A stretch of 64,000 bases of DNA from Sialis fuliginosa (GCA_961205875.1 OY540812.1:21638001-21702000), one strand, 5' to 3'; positions 33,516 through 45,949 are shown, counted from the stretch's first letter. Translations and numbers: made by a program. The notes: generated by a model from the sequence alone, not told the origin.

Positions 33516-34585
33516 TTATGTTATGACTGTATGACTGAGAAGGGAAGGAGGTAATGGGAGCACTTTCCCCCACGCTTGTCAATTTTTTTTTACGAATTTC
33601 AAGTAGGTACTTAAAATTGAAAATCGCATTTATCTACATTTATCAATTTTATGCTCGATTTTATGTTCAATTTATTGTCGAAAATATTTTAACGATTGGC
33701 TATTGTTACTTTTACAGTACAAGATTACTGCTTTACTAATTTGTTCTGATTTGGATGATTTCGCGTTAACTAAACATTATTATTATTGTTTTTTATCTTA
33801 AACAAGGAACGAGTTTATTTAATCTGTTCTATATAACTTCTCTCGTATTGCTGCTTCTGTCAAAAAATTGTTAAAAAAATGATAAACAAATAAGTAATGT
33901 GGGGAATATGAATATTTGAAAATTATAAATTGGGGTAAGCAGGTGAGGGAGTAAGTATTTTTTGTCTGCGGACGTCCCTGCTAACAAATTCTACACATAA
34001 ATACAACTCTACTGTTAAATTGTAGGAAAAGGATTTTCAGTCGACGTGAAGTAAAATATAAAATTACTTTTTTCTAAATTATTTTGATGTTCACACAAAT
34101 AATTTTTATTCCAAAATAACATTTTTTTTCTCGAACTCATTTGAATATGTGGCCTTCTTCTCAAAATGGTTGAATTATGATTACACATTTAATTTCTTAA
34201 GTGGTATTAGTCGTATTGGCTTTAGAACGGCTCATTTAATACAAATACATACATTAAAGTGTATCAATTTACATCATGATAATTAAATGAAACTATCATG
34301 TATAAATGTATTCAATAATAGAATGTACATATATTGGTATGCCTTACATATATTTATAATAGTATTCTCCGGTTTCAAATCCGTTGTCGACAATTTGACC
34401 CTGAACGATATTCAAAATACTACGCCTATATATTTTTTATGTGTCTCTAAGCTGCTCAACAACTTTGCAAAACAAACAAAGCAATAGAACATTTACTACT
34501 AACAATAAGACTAAGGGCGGTGTTACACTGTAAAGTAGTTTTGAATTTTTTTCTTTATATTTTTTTAGTATATATGAGGCTGTGA
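33516..34585. other. Unannotated stretch
   Basis: No repeat ends or convincing frame; two A+T-driven frames (33554-33739, 34287-34487). Confidence 0.45.
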
Positions 34586-34749
34586 GTTCCAAAACTCATT
34601 CGGTCCATTAAAAAAAATCGAGATGTCATAATATGATTGGGCGAGTTTTTCTCAAAACTCACATTATACAATATGAAATAATGCTAAAAATTCATTCAAA
34701 ATCCACTGACATCGCGATTTTTCTTAATGGAACAAACGAGTTTTGGAAC
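34586..34749. repeat. Hairpin-forming repeat, arms of about 43 bp
   Basis: GTTCCAAAACTCATTCGGTC with CATTAAAAAAAATCGAGATG is mirrored by TGACATCGCGATTTTTCTTA and GAACAAACGAGTTTTGGAAC. The loop of about 78 bp carries a smaller palindrome (GCGAGTTTTTCTCAAAACTC). Likely a small MITE; no duplication seen. Confidence 0.7.
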
Positions 34750-36500
34750 TTACCGTTTTATATACAAGGTTTTTGAGATCACAAATGAAATTTTTTAACT
34801 GCAATATCATTTATGATAAAATAAATCCTTAATTTGATGAAAATTGATGAAAAGTTGCATTTTTTTTACTTTGGTCGCTGTATTTTCTATAGATATAATT
34901 TTCATATATGTATGTATATTGTATACAATATACTCCACCCTTATAAAAGATATTATATTACATATCTATGTTGTTAAGATGATCATATTTTCAATATATA
35001 TTCGCAGTCATCTTTTCGACAGTGTACTTATATAAATTATAAACAGTGTAGGCCAGTCTGACCCACGTCTAGCCAAGAACCGGGTGTATATCAATGTTTA
35101 TTTATATAGAAAATACAAAACATACGTGACTACGACCTACTAATCATTAAATAATCAATAAAAATTAAAACTTCAACTATCCAAGTTCTGCAAAAAAAAT
35201 TATAAATTAGAAAAATTAATAAAAATACTAAAAATACTAAAATACTCAAATAAAAGTACCTTTCTTCAAACGAGCATTTATGGTGTAACTAGATAATGCC
35301 AGGTTTCTTCTATCTATGTTACCAGTTGTTTGTATTAACAGCTTGTTACGCATCTGTCAAATAGCAAATGTTGGGTTCTGATTCGTCCATTTGGAGATTT
35401 TTATGGCTGGTACCAATAACAAATTTTGATAAAACTGAGGGTAAATCTACCATATTGGAATTTTGAAATTTTTTAAGTTTTATTCCATTTAACAGCGAAA
35501 TTGCTTTGACTGACTTTTCAAAAATCCAGGGAACCGGAAATAAAAAATTGTCTCTTCCGAAAATTTTAGAAGTATTTATATATTTAGTTAGATTTTATGA
35601 GTCTTATGAACCATTGAGTGATACACGATTTTTTAAAGATTATCTTTTAAGTACCTTCCACTTAACCGTCCGAATTTACCAAGGAAATGATTTTATTTTT
35701 CTGGGATTCAGGAATTCAAAAATTCACAAAATTTCCCGGAAAGTCTCTGGAGGAAAAACTACAGTATCAAATAATTCGTAGGGAAATTAAAATGTGTTGA
35801 CTATATATAATATTTTAATAGTAATAAAAAAATCGGTAGTAACACTAACACTTTTTTCAAAATGATTTTTTTATGGTTTATTTTTAAATCACAAAAAATA
35901 TTGAAATAGTAAAAAAAATTATTAAAGCTTCTTTGTGTATACTGTTGTTTTATCAGAAAAAGAGCAAAAAACCCCCATTGCACCCAGAAATCAAGAATCA
36001 CTTTAAGATACCACGAAAGCTTAAAACATCAATTAGTAATATTTTATTTAATATCTGACAATTTGTTTATGAGAATTTCAGTTGCTAATTACTATACTAG
36101 ACTTATCTTTTTGTGGTTATAGTGGTTACTTATTTATAAAATACTAATACATATGTATTTTCTATCAAAATCAATGACAATTCTTAGAAATGATGTCATT
36201 CGATTAAATATCACAGACTCAAAGTCTAACGTCGAGTGTTAAAAAGAAAAATGAAATAATCAAGTAACGAGAATTGCTGTTCTAATTTTTTTACTTCTCC
36301 ATGCACATTTTTTACACTTGCTTTAGGTTGGTATATACACATGTCGCACGAGCACAAAAACGCTGAGTGATTTGATTACAAAAAGTACAGCAGGTTTTTT
36401 TCTGTCAATGGCCATGTGGGGTATCGAACCAATAAATATTAATGCTTATTATAAGATTAAGTTAGATTAACTCTTTTGGGTAGTTTGTGTGATTTTTAAT
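34750..36500. other. Unannotated stretch
   Basis: The 91-codon frame at 35506-35781 (+) is one of the longer ones and is lysine/serine/phenylalanine-rich without any recognised domain. I do not call it a gene. Confidence 0.45.
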
Positions 36501-37269
36501 CACAGGCGTCACTTGATGATGTGGGACGTGCAGTGGCACCAGAGCCATGGAGGGCAGGGGGGCTGCGAGGGGCAGTAGTATTGGGGGGGGGGGAGGGGAA
36601 ATACTACTTTTTGCCCTCCCTCTCCTAAATTTTGATTCTGTTTTTTTAGGGCGGGTTTTGTTTTTTGTACACTAAACTCTAAAATTAAGGGATAACTAAA
36701 ACAAATCTGAACGATTCAGGGTTTCGCAGATACTTTTAACTTAAAAAAAACATAGACACTTTAATGATCCCATGATTCCCATCAAAGTTTCCCCATCTTT
36801 TATGAAAAATGAAAAGTATGCAATTTTTTAGGTTACTTTGATGTGAATTTTTCAGACGAATTTTTTTTTTATCAAATAAACAACTAAAAGAACATTAAAG
36901 AAAATTTAATATTCAAAAAAATTGATAAAAGTTTCAAGTTAGAAGTTAATCGATCAATTATTTTTTGAGATATCATGTCAACCAGTTGCAAAAAAACAAT
37001 AATAAATTTTAAAAACTATGATATTTCCCCCTTTTAACTAACAATGAGGAACTTTAATGTGAAAAGTTTTTCTGTAAGCAGCTTAATTTTCGAAATAACA
37101 ATTCGTAACGTTTTTTTTAACACCCACTCAGTATATTATTATATTGTTACATACAAAATCTACAGATTTATTTAGTAGTCCAATATTAACATCTACCTTT
37201 TACAAATTTGATTTGTTAACTTCTATCTATTTTCAGCAGGGGGTAATAAATCTTTTAGTGACGCCACTG
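36501..37269. mobile_element. CAGTGGCG-type element, degraded
   Basis: The right end TAGTGACGCCACTG (37256-37269) pairs with either CACAGGCGTCACTTG at 36501 or CAGTGGCACCAGAGCC at 36531. GC-rich left part with a G run (GGGGGGGGGGG near 36582) and TTGCCCTCCCTCTCC; A+T-rich rest. No matching 8-bp flanks. Confidence 0.5.
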
Positions 37270-38700
37270 AGTCGATTAGTTATATTCTGGTGTAGATTTC
37301 CAACCTGAGCCAAATTTGCATATCAAAAACATGTATTTTATATATATGAAGTTTATTGATATTAAATTATTTATATGGGTTGTTTTTGATAAGGACGTTT
37401 TTATATCACTTTTTAAACATAGGTTTTTAATTATGATGTAATTTGATCAACCGAATTTGTTACTGAATAATTGATAAACAATTTTATTTGAGAAAAAAAA
37501 CATATACTTTAGTTAATAGAAGATTCTTTTGGAATAAAAATATGCGTTTCATTTCATTATTGTTTATACATAATATGTATATAATATACATATTATTATA
37601 ATTATTATTCTTATATTACTTTCGATTCCACTAACAGGTATAATAATAAAAACTGTACTTTACAAAGGTACTAATTATTTAATAGGTATATGAATTATTT
37701 TTATATAACAATATGTATTGATGTATAATATAGTAATAATAATAATAATAATAATGAAAGTTGAAAAATCGACTGAATAATAATTTGTTCCTACTTTACA
37801 ATATGTAAATATTATTAATTTAAATCTATAAAAATACATCGATAATTATTTTATACAAGATAACATAAATAATTAATTGTAATTAATTATTAATTGTAAT
37901 TAATATTCTATTGATAAAATATCATGTAAATAAATATGTATCTCATAATATAATGTTTATTTATTTATACTATAATATAAAACATAAAACATCATAATAA
38001 TAAATTGATTGGAAACCAATAAATCATCCAGTGAAATGAAAATTGAATCTGTATTTCTTTGAAAAATTCTACTATAAAAAAATAAATAAATTCTATTTAG
38101 TAAGCAATCATACCAAAAATTATTTAAAATAAAATCTAAAAAAAAAAACATTGAAACATTTTTATCGTTTCAATTTTACAAAAATTGAAAAATTTTATCT
38201 TTCGCGATACGAATTTACATACGGGCAAATGTACGTTATAAACAAGTTTTTTTTTCACTTTTAGAAGTTGTCTTTCTAATTGAATTCATCAATAAAGACA
38301 TTCATGCATGTCAGAAGTACCGTTTAGTTATAATATTTATAGCGATTATTTTAAGATTAGGAAAACAAATTTGAGATGAATTAGGATTCGAATAAAATTA
38401 TCAGTATCGTATGAAGGAGAGCGATAATATAATATATTTATAACAAGAAATTCTGCCGTACTGTCAGTGTCGGTCTGATTTAATAGACACATTACGATTA
38501 CCTCTTTTGTAAATTATGAATAACAGATGTTTTTTATGTAAAAAGTAATTTACATTACAATGCATGAGTCATTTTTTGTTATTTGTTATAAAATATATTT
38601 TTCCTATATCCGGTAGTATGAAATAAAATTAATATCAAAAAATAAATAGTTAGTAATTCTTATGTTATAGGCATATTTTTATGATATTTACATAAAGGTA
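37270..38700. other. Very AT-rich stretch with a TAA microsatellite
   Basis: Seven TAA units at about 37734-37755, and repeated AATTAATTGTAATTAATTAT at about 37871. Otherwise nothing supported. Confidence 0.5.
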
Positions 38701-38709
38701 AAGTATGTA

Positions 38710-39306
38710 GTGTTGCCATATATTTTTTTATGCAAGAACGGGACATTAACAATTTTTCGCTTAAAAAAGGGACATATTCAAAATCACACTATTTTATTCA
38801 GTAAATAACAAATTCTTTAGAAATTCAAAAATAACTAAATAATAGATATCTACCCTCAAAAAACAATTATATAATAATATTTATATTCATATTATTTCTT
38901 TTAAACTGCATTTCTAGTACAATTATGATATTAGCAAACAAAACAATAAGACAATAAAGCTACAATGTATTTTCAAATCTTTTTTGGTGTTCCGATAGAG
39001 TTGACAATACTGACCATGTGAAAGTGCTTCTAAAAATGACATTTATTTTTTATACTGTATTTTTTAATGTCAAAATTCGTTTTAAAACATTATTATATCT
39101 ATGTAGGTAGTAGGTACCTATTATTAGTTTAGAAATTAAAAAAAAGATCAAATAAGTTTATAAAAAAAAGTATCTTCAAAATATATTTACATATATGCAC
39201 GAGAAAAATGTACTCACGCACGGTTGTTTTAATTTGACTCACGATCACGATTCAAGATTTCAAAATCGTTTACGTCAGGTCGACGTGACCCGAAAAATTT
39301 ACGTGA
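38710..39306. mobile_element. Truncated relative of the TAGAGCTGGGC hAT element
   Basis: From about 38881 the sequence follows the interior and right side of the element at 1245-1957 (ACTGCATTTCTAGTA, TTTTTTGGTGTTCCGATAGA, TGTCAAAATTCGTTTTAAAA, ACGAGAAAAATGTACTCACG) but lacks the left end and the final inverted repeat. The leader (AGTGTTGCCATATATTTT, GGGACATTAAC) may be another element's end. Confidence 0.8.
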
Positions 39307-39837
39307 TATAATACTCATTTTATAGTAAATGTAATATTAAAAACTTCCTAAATACACTTCTGATTATTCTAAAGCATTTGTTCAAAATGTTATAAGACTC
39401 GATTAAATCAAAATATTCGATCGTTAATTCTACTTAAAGAATTGTATTTTATAGAAATATTTTATCTGATCATAGATACAAGATCTTCCGTTCTTGGCTA
39501 TTAAGGTTGTTCAATAGACAGATGACACAATATATAAAATAGTTTTTTTCTAGAAATATGAGTTCAAACTGTTAGAACAGCACATATATTTTTATCTTGA
39601 CAGTTACCTGATTGCTATCAATATATATTATTATTAATATAAAAGATGCTAAAGGTTTTTGTTGTTGAAGAAGATATGTGTTTTTACTATGTTTTCTTAA
39701 TTCTCCTTTTTGCTATTTATTTGACCAGTTTGTATATAAATATAATACGTAACAAATCAAGTTTTTTTTTACAATTCAAAAGTTTTTATGCTTTTTGTAG
39801 TCAAAAATGCTCATTTGGTAAATTATGGTTATACCTA
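39307..39837. other. AT-rich spacer
   Basis: A hydrophobic 64-codon frame at 39646-39840 (+) has no family support. Nothing else. Confidence 0.45.
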
Positions 39838-39905
39838 TAGACGAGAAGAGACGAGATTTACGTTAGTCTCGTCTTAATCTGGTCTTGAAAAAAAAATGCT
39901 GATTT
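39838..39905. repeat. Dispersed GTCTCG tract
   Basis: AGACGAGAAGAGACGAGATT and TTAGTCTCGTCTTAATCTGG are inverted versions of the satellite motif. Short solo remnant. Confidence 0.5.
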
Positions 39906-39976
39906 CGTTTTGGTCTCTTCCTTAAAAATTTAATTAATTAAATAATATGCGGGCATCACTTCATAAATTTAAAAAA

Positions 39977-40132
39977 TCACGTGTTTATGTGTTAGAGTTA
40001 GTAACATGCAGGAATTTTTATTTGACAAAATTATTTAAAAACAGTTCGTTCCGGCGGAGATTAAATCCCCATTTTTATACTATATTAACCACCTTTCGCC
40101 CCAATAGATTGTCTTAACCAAGGACAGTTAAC
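39977..40132. repeat. Dispersed repeat, copy 2
   Basis: Matches 4782-4893 at both ends (TCACGTGTTTATGTGTTAGA; CGCCCCAATAGATTGTCTTA with ACCAAGGACAGTTAAC), with a longer and different middle. Family unknown; could be a SINE or MITE. Confidence 0.55.
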
Positions 40133-40268
40133 GTTTATATTATTAGAGCATCAATAACTACTTATATATTACATGATTTTTACAGCTGTACCGTCGTGCC
40201 TTCTTCAGTTTATCCCAAAATAAATATGTCGCTCGCTTAAATTTTTCAAATTTTAAATTGGTCGAGCT

Positions 40269-40474
40269 AAGTAGCGTACCGTGGGAGGGGGAAAGGGGAA
40301 ATTTGCTCCGGGTGGCAGTTTGTTAAGGGCGGCAAATTTGAGGTAGCAACCAAAAAAAAATTGTGGATTCCCAGCGGTAAAATTGAAAAAAAGATTTTCA
40401 ATTCAAAGGGGAGGGGAGGGGGGCGGAAAATTTGCCATTTGCCCCGGGTGGCAGAAACCTACGGTACACCACTG
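40269..40474. mobile_element. CAGTGGTGTACCG hAT-like MITE
   Basis: Left AAGTAGCGTACCGTGGG and right CCTACGGTACACCACTG are imperfect inverted ends. Direct echoes TTTGCTCCGGGTGGCAG and TTTGCCCCGGGTGGCAG sit near each end. The flanks do not show an 8-bp duplication. Confidence 0.6.
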
Positions 40475-40948
40475 ATTAGGCACCACTGGTGTAGGGCGTA
40501 TGGGATATATTTTTAAATGATATTAATTAAATAAATTGCTGAACAATACAATTTACATATTTTCTTTTAAGTTTATTAGCCATATGTACAACAATATATA
40601 TAGTTTATCAAGGCCGTTTGTTTGGTATATGTATCTCATGCATGCCCGGTATTTAGACATGATCAAAACCAAACCAAAATCTTTCTGTAAAGTATTTCCA
40701 GTGCGACTGACAGCCTTGTTATGTTTTATATGGGCTTTAACAATTTAATTTCTGCACAGATCAAGTTCGTATACAACATAACATATTTTGGTATTCTACA
40801 AAAAGATTTCGGTTTGGTTTTAAAATATTATACAAAAATGTTTTCAATTTGCTGCAAAATAATTTAAGTGAGCTTAATCATTTTGGATTGGGTACAATAA
40901 TCTAATAATTAAAATATTCTTGTAAATTGATATTTTTCATTTAAATTC

Positions 40949-41533
40949 CAGGGGTCAAAACTGGTCAGTAAAATCAGTAAAAGTCAGTTTTTTGTAACCC
41001 GGTCAGTTAAAGTCAGTTTTTTGGAAAAATGGTCAGTTTTGTCAGTTTTTTGGGTTTGGCACTCAAAGTTTTCACATCGGAGCCCTATTTATCGTGAAAA
41101 AACTCACTATTTGACTTCAAAACTACACAACTACCGTGAAAAATATATTCAAATTATAAATAATGTTCTATTTTGTTTACTTATGTGTATTGTTCATTAT
41201 CAACTTTTAGAAGATATTTTATGACATAATTGTAACGTATGTATACGTGAACATATAAACATAATCTCACCCTAGCACTGGCTATGCCAAGTTCGGTGAA
41301 AAAAATTAAGAAAAATTAATTGCAATTTTTGTTACTTTTGTTATGAACATAATAAAAAGGTGGTAAGAGTTGGCTATGGGGATGGTGGAGACCAATAATT
41401 ATAAAAGTATTTTTCTAATACATAACACCTACATTTTTTAACTTGGTTCAGATAGTCAGTAAAAGTCAGTATTTTTAGATTTCTGTGTCAGTAAAATCAG
41501 TATTTTTGAACAATGAACTTGTTTTGACCCCTG
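40949..41533. mobile_element. CAGGGGTCAAAAC element with GTCAGT subterminal repeats
   Basis: Perfect 13-bp inverted ends (CAGGGGTCAAAAC and GTTTTGACCCCTG) flanked by AAATTC on both sides (40943-40948, 41534-41539). Both subterminal regions carry GTCAGTAAAATCAGTAAAAG and GTCAGTTTTTT arrays. 585 bp, no transposase. A 6-bp duplication is unusual for hAT (8 bp), so the superfamily is open. Confidence 0.85.
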
Positions 41534-41539
41534 AAATTC

Positions 41540-42289
41540 TCTATTTAATAGATAAGTCCTGTGTATGGTTTTATACCCAGATAGTTATTTATAATCTACG
41601 TTAGCATTACATTGTTTTCTGCAATCATTATTTCAAAGTACGTATTTAATAAGGCACATTCAATAGAATTGCACTGTCATTTAGCAGGAGAATGTAAAAA
41701 AATCTAACAATAACGGTATATCTATGTGGAATAACATTTACCAACATTTTAACTACATGTCAGTGCTTTGATCTTTTAGTATTAATAAGTATTCAATATT
41801 AAATTATGCAATATCTAATCTGACCCTTTGTTTTAGGAGGTTAATATAAAATAAATAAGTTTTCCGCATTCAATAAATTTCTCAAGTCAATTATGAAGAA
41901 AATATTAAAGCGAATTTACACTTGTAAAAAAATTAATTGATCCTTAAAAAAATGCATTTACTTCATTAACTGAGAATAACATAATAAAGAGTTCTAGGTT
42001 ATTAAAAATCATACCTGTAAAAAAATTAAATTATTAAATGAAATTTTAACTCTCCTAAAATGAAAAAAAGTCATTCATCCGTGATAACGGAATACTATGG
42101 GCTTCAGAATATCAAATATTTATTGCCATAAAAATTTACTACTTAATCGCACAAATATATATGAGTACTATAATCGAAAAGTACTTTTTTATCTAGCAAA
42201 TGAGTTTCAAAATATCTGTCTTTATTTGGTATATGGAGAAATGATTTAAATATTATAATAATCAAATGGGAGGAGCCTACTAAGTTTGT
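41540..42289. other. AT-rich spacer
   Basis: Nothing supported. Confidence 0.5.
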
Positions 42290-42379
42290 GATAAACGAAT
42301 TAGAATGAAAACTGGTCGACCACTTCTGCACGCGACTCTACATCCAAAAGAGGGTCGCAACTAGATAAATATTTCACAG

Positions 42380-42611
42380 CACTGATCCATAAGGCGCTGA
42401 TAAAGACATGTCATGACTGCACAAATCTATCCGAGAGCCGGGTAACCTGACGCCGTCCACTTAGCAAATTCGCTGGTGTAAAATGACAAATATTTGCACT
42501 TTTTTACAGTCAAGGGCAACAGCGGTCCACAAAATGATCAGGTCAAAACAGAGAGGTCATTATGCACACGTGTTTATCTATCCCTCTTGCACATGTCAAT
42601 TGGGTTTTTAA
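42380..42611 (+). CDS. Speculative two-exon C-terminal coding segment
   Basis: A GC-richer patch (about 42300-42600) contains ATTTCACAG before 42380, a donor GTAACC at 42442, an acceptor TTTGCACTTTTTTACAG ending at 42509, and an open frame from 42510 to a TAA at 42609-42611. Exon 42380-42441 (62 nt) is open only in the frame that ends at a codon boundary (starting LIHKALIKTC), and exon 42510-42611 is open in the matching phase (starting SRATAVHKMI, 33 codons). The intron would be 68 nt. No domain is recognised, the first acceptor is weak and no upstream exon is known. The small intron and phase match may be chance. Confidence 0.15.
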
Positions 42612-42907
42612 AGTAGATATCGTTGTGTGTTTATTTAGATGCAGTGACCACTGGTAAATGCATGGTTTAATTTCTAAGTTTACAGAAGCAGTTTAATTGA
42701 TCTGCCCAGGTTTGTATCTTATCGTAAAGTCTTTAAATTAACTTTTCTGTTCCGTACTCTCACTTTAAAAAATTTTAATACTGTATAATTTCGATTCAAA
42801 TATTTATATGTATATAAATCTGTAAGCTCTTGCTGCATAAAATTAATGTTTTTTTTTTAATCTTTACGTCACGCGTCGTTTTACAATATACAATATTATA
42901 GTCCGTT

Positions 42908-43082
42908 TTAAGCCTTGGCAGATTACAGAAACGATCTCCATCTCCGCTTCGACCTTGCAAATCTATTATATGTGATTCAATACAAGTGGCATGTAAGCTG
43001 CGTTTTGACGCAGCTAACATGTAATAGATTTGCAAGTTCGAAGCGGTGACGGAGACCGTTTCTGTAAAGTGCCAAGGCTTTA
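42908..43082. mobile_element. Near-perfect palindrome, about 175 bp
   Basis: AAGCCTTGGCAGATTACAGA ... ATCTATTA on the left is mirrored by TAATAGATTTGCAAGTTCGA ... GTGCCAAGGCTT on the right, with arms of about 65 bp sharing CCGCTTCGA and CTTGCAAATC. An inner hairpin GCTGCGT/ACGCAGC lies at 42997-43014. A MITE-like foldback; the reverse-strand frame here is a by-product. Confidence 0.78.
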
Positions 43083-43094
43083 TAATCCTTACCT

Positions 43095-43230
43095 ATATTT
43101 TTCTGCCTCTATTTTTGTTTGTTCTGACCAAATTTTAAAAATACTGAACTGATTTTGATGAAACTTTCAGTGTTAGAAAACTTGTCATTAAGAAGCTGAG
43201 CAGTGTATTTAAAGTGAACAACTATTTCTG
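43095..43230. mobile_element. LINE 3'-end fragment
   Basis: AAATACTGAACTGATTTTGA and TGAAACTTTCAGTGTTAGAA followed by an AAGAAGCTGAGC segment match a common insect non-LTR tail, shared with 52470-52560 (GACTGATTTTGATGCGACTT). No coding sequence. Confidence 0.55.
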
Positions 43231-44440
43231 AATAGTTTTTAGTGAGCATGGCGCGGTAGAGAGTGGTCCGAGGTACTTATGTATTTTATAGAAAAGCTAG
43301 TTGCATGGGCATTCACGAGGGGGGGGGGGGTCCTTTAATGTATTTACATATTTTAAATTTATAAGTTTAGAAACCGAATTGAAAATTACTCATACAAAAC
43401 TATACACTTAATTAAAACTCGTTTATGAATTTTCAAAAACCTAAATATCTGAATTTTTAGATTTTCGCTCTAATCTTTGATCTTTGACAACATTATACAA
43501 GTTTTTGCAATTCAACTTGGTCAAGAAAATAAATACCAAACCAAAAAAAATCTGAGATAAAATTTAAACCACAATAGTTTATTTAAATTTTAATTAATCT
43601 GAGTTTCTTAATATAAAATATCCTCTTCCGTTTTCCGCCGTATAATTAAATTTTATTAATTGTAAATTAAGAAGGACTGTAAAACTATTACTATAACAAC
43701 AAAATTTTATTATAAACATCTGTTGCGAATTAATCCAGAAGTCGATTTTATAAAATAAGTTTAAACACGATATTCAAATTAATAAATAATTTATGAGTGT
43801 ATATTACTGTATATATTTCAAAACGATTTTCCCATTCCAATTTTGAAATCATATATCAACCAGTTGTCAATTCTGAAATTTAATAACTCACTATAATAAT
43901 ATGGTTATCGGGCAATCATTATCATTATTATTAGATTACTATCATTTTACTTTCGTAACCAGGGCTAAAAATAGACAGATAATAAACAATGGATGGTAAA
44001 AAACAACTACCGTTATAGCGACATAGCTGATCGTGTAGGCGGTTGGAACTATGTAAATATGCACTAGTTTTTGTAGAAGTAGATCGAGAAGTCATGCAAA
44101 ATACATGTTAATATGTTCGTACAGTGGCGTTACATTAATATGTACATTGGGTCAAAGATTCGGTGGCAGAAAAAAAACTATTTGAGCTGTAGCGAAAATC
44201 AAAATACATATAGAGACTAATTCGGGTAGAAATTTGCATTCGAACCGGAAAAGGTCTTCATTACTACCGGGGGGACGTAAAATTCAACTTTAAGGGGTGT
44301 CAAAATCGACAATGAGGCCTCGAGATGTTCCTAAGCTGATTAATTTACATTTTACTAGTGTGAGGTGAGCAACATTGGGTTGAATTCAGTTAAAAACTTT
44401 TCTGGCGAATTACTTCTCAACGTATTTTTCATCAATTAAA
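43231..44440. other. Unannotated stretch with a G run and one transposon end
   Basis: 12 G at 43319-43330. CAGTGGCGTTACATTAATAT at about 44122 is a CAGTGGCG-type left end without a partner; GC-richer debris follows to 44330. No gene. Confidence 0.45.
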
Positions 44441-44443
44441 GAT

Positions 44444-44654
44444 CCGGGAAAAAATTTCAGATCTGAAGTAGAGATCTGTAGACCTGATCTCTAAAGATTG
44501 TTGTAGATCGTGATCATGAATTTTCAACGTTACAACGATTTTCAGGGTGCTTTGTAGATCGCTGTAGATCAAAAACAAGTGAACAAATATGATCTTGTTT
44601 CAAAATGCAGATCTATCAAGATCTGATTTGATCACTTCAGATCAAAATCTGAAA
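44444..44654. mobile_element. AGATCT palindromic MITE, copy 2 (shortened)
   Basis: CCGGGAAAAAATTTCAGATC and TGAAGTAGAGATCTG at left, AAAATGCAGATCTATCAAGA and TCTGATTTGATCACTTCAGA at right. About 210 bp, lacking part of the left arm found in copies 1 and 3. Confidence 0.75.
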
Positions 44655-44957
44655 GAGTCGCGAAATTTAAATTCACACGATTGAAACGAGACTGGTTCTA
44701 TATTTTACAAAACGAAACCAATTTAAATTTTTACAGAACGGGGTTGCAGGGAGGGGAGGAGGGTAAAATTAAATTATTTAAAATTATAAAAAAACTAATA
44801 AGGCCAATTGTAAGCTTCGGATGAAGTCTTAAATTCCGCGGCATCCCTTGAACGCACATGACTACTATAAATTTTAATATTTACCATTTGATAATAAATT
44901 AAGAAGGATGTTTTCTTTTACTAGCATTTTAAAAATTTTATATAAATTCAATCCTAA

Positions 44958-45264
44958 TGTCCAGTATTATAAAGAAATTGACAAAAATTTGCTAGTTTGC
45001 AAGCACTTTGAAGGGGGCATTAATTCTATGATATTCTCTGTATATTTAATATATTCAGAGCTGTAGTACTTGAATTTTCTAAAACACGGATGATTCGTAT
45101 CGTGCAAGATATTTTCATATCTGTTTTCATGCCGCCGTTTTTTACTTACCGCACATACCTGCGCTAAACTGTCAATAAACGTCATGGAAATGTCATATAA
45201 GTTTTTCCCCTTTCAAAGTTCTTGCTAGCTAACAAACTTTAGTAGTTTCGTATAATACCGAACG
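44958..45264. mobile_element. TGTCCGG Harbinger-like MITE, copy 2
   Basis: Left TGTCCAGTATTATAAAGAAA, right TATAATACCGAACG, with TAA on both sides. Contains AATTTGCTAGTTTGCAAGCA near the left and CTTGCTAGCTAACAAACTTT near the right. Confidence 0.75.
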
Positions 45265-45271
45265 TAAGTAT

Positions 45272-45850
45272 TAGGGTGTTTTGTTTTAGCTTTGGATTAA
45301 AAGTTAATTGTCCCAAAATTTCATCAAACCTGTGGACGGCGCAAACTGAGTCTTTTTCCCATTTGATTAACATGGGAAAAAAATACTTTTTTACTTACGC
45401 GTGAATATCTCGTTGAAAAAATTTTTTTTTGAAAATTTCTCAAGGGAATATTTTGTAGAGAATTAAGTGCTCAATTAATAAATCCAATAAATTTTAAGAA
45501 ATGTTTGTTTAAAAATTGGATTTTACTTTTTATGATAATGTTTAAACGAACATATCTTTAAAAATATTTGATCTATGAATTGAGCACTTGGGATCTTTTT
45601 TGTAAGAAATTTAATTCTCTATGATGTGCTGCTGTAAGAAATTAAAATAATTTTTTTAACGAGATATTCACGTATAAGTAAAAAAGTAATTTTTCCCATG
45701 TTAATCAAATGGGAAAAGGACTCGGTTTGTGCCGTCCACAGGTTTGATCTATGAGTCTGAAATTTTGGGACAGTTAACTTTTGTTCCAAAGCTAAAACAT
45801 AGACCTACGGGACTGAAAAAATAAAAATATTTTTTTTTTAAAACACCCTA
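45272..45850. mobile_element. TAGGGTGTTTT foldback element, 579 bp
   Basis: Arms of about 170 bp: TAGGGTGTTTTGTTTTAGCT with CCAAAATTTCATCAAACCTG and ATTTGATTAACATGGGAAAA mirrored by TTTTCCCATGTTAATCAAAT and CACCCTA. The flanks GTAAGTAT and AAAAGTAT share AAGTAT (6 of 8). It would form a strong hairpin if transcribed. No coding frame. Confidence 0.82.
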
Positions 45851-45949
45851 AAAAGTATATCTTCCCTGCACACCGCTAGCTCTTAATATAAGCCTTATGG
45901 GAAAACTCTCTAAATCCCGGCCTGTCCACTCATATATAACTATTTTTTA

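Noticed and set aside
35506..35781. 91-codon forward frame
   Set aside because: Lysine/serine/phenylalanine-rich without recognisable motifs; no homologous segment elsewhere in the window and no splice or poly(A) context.
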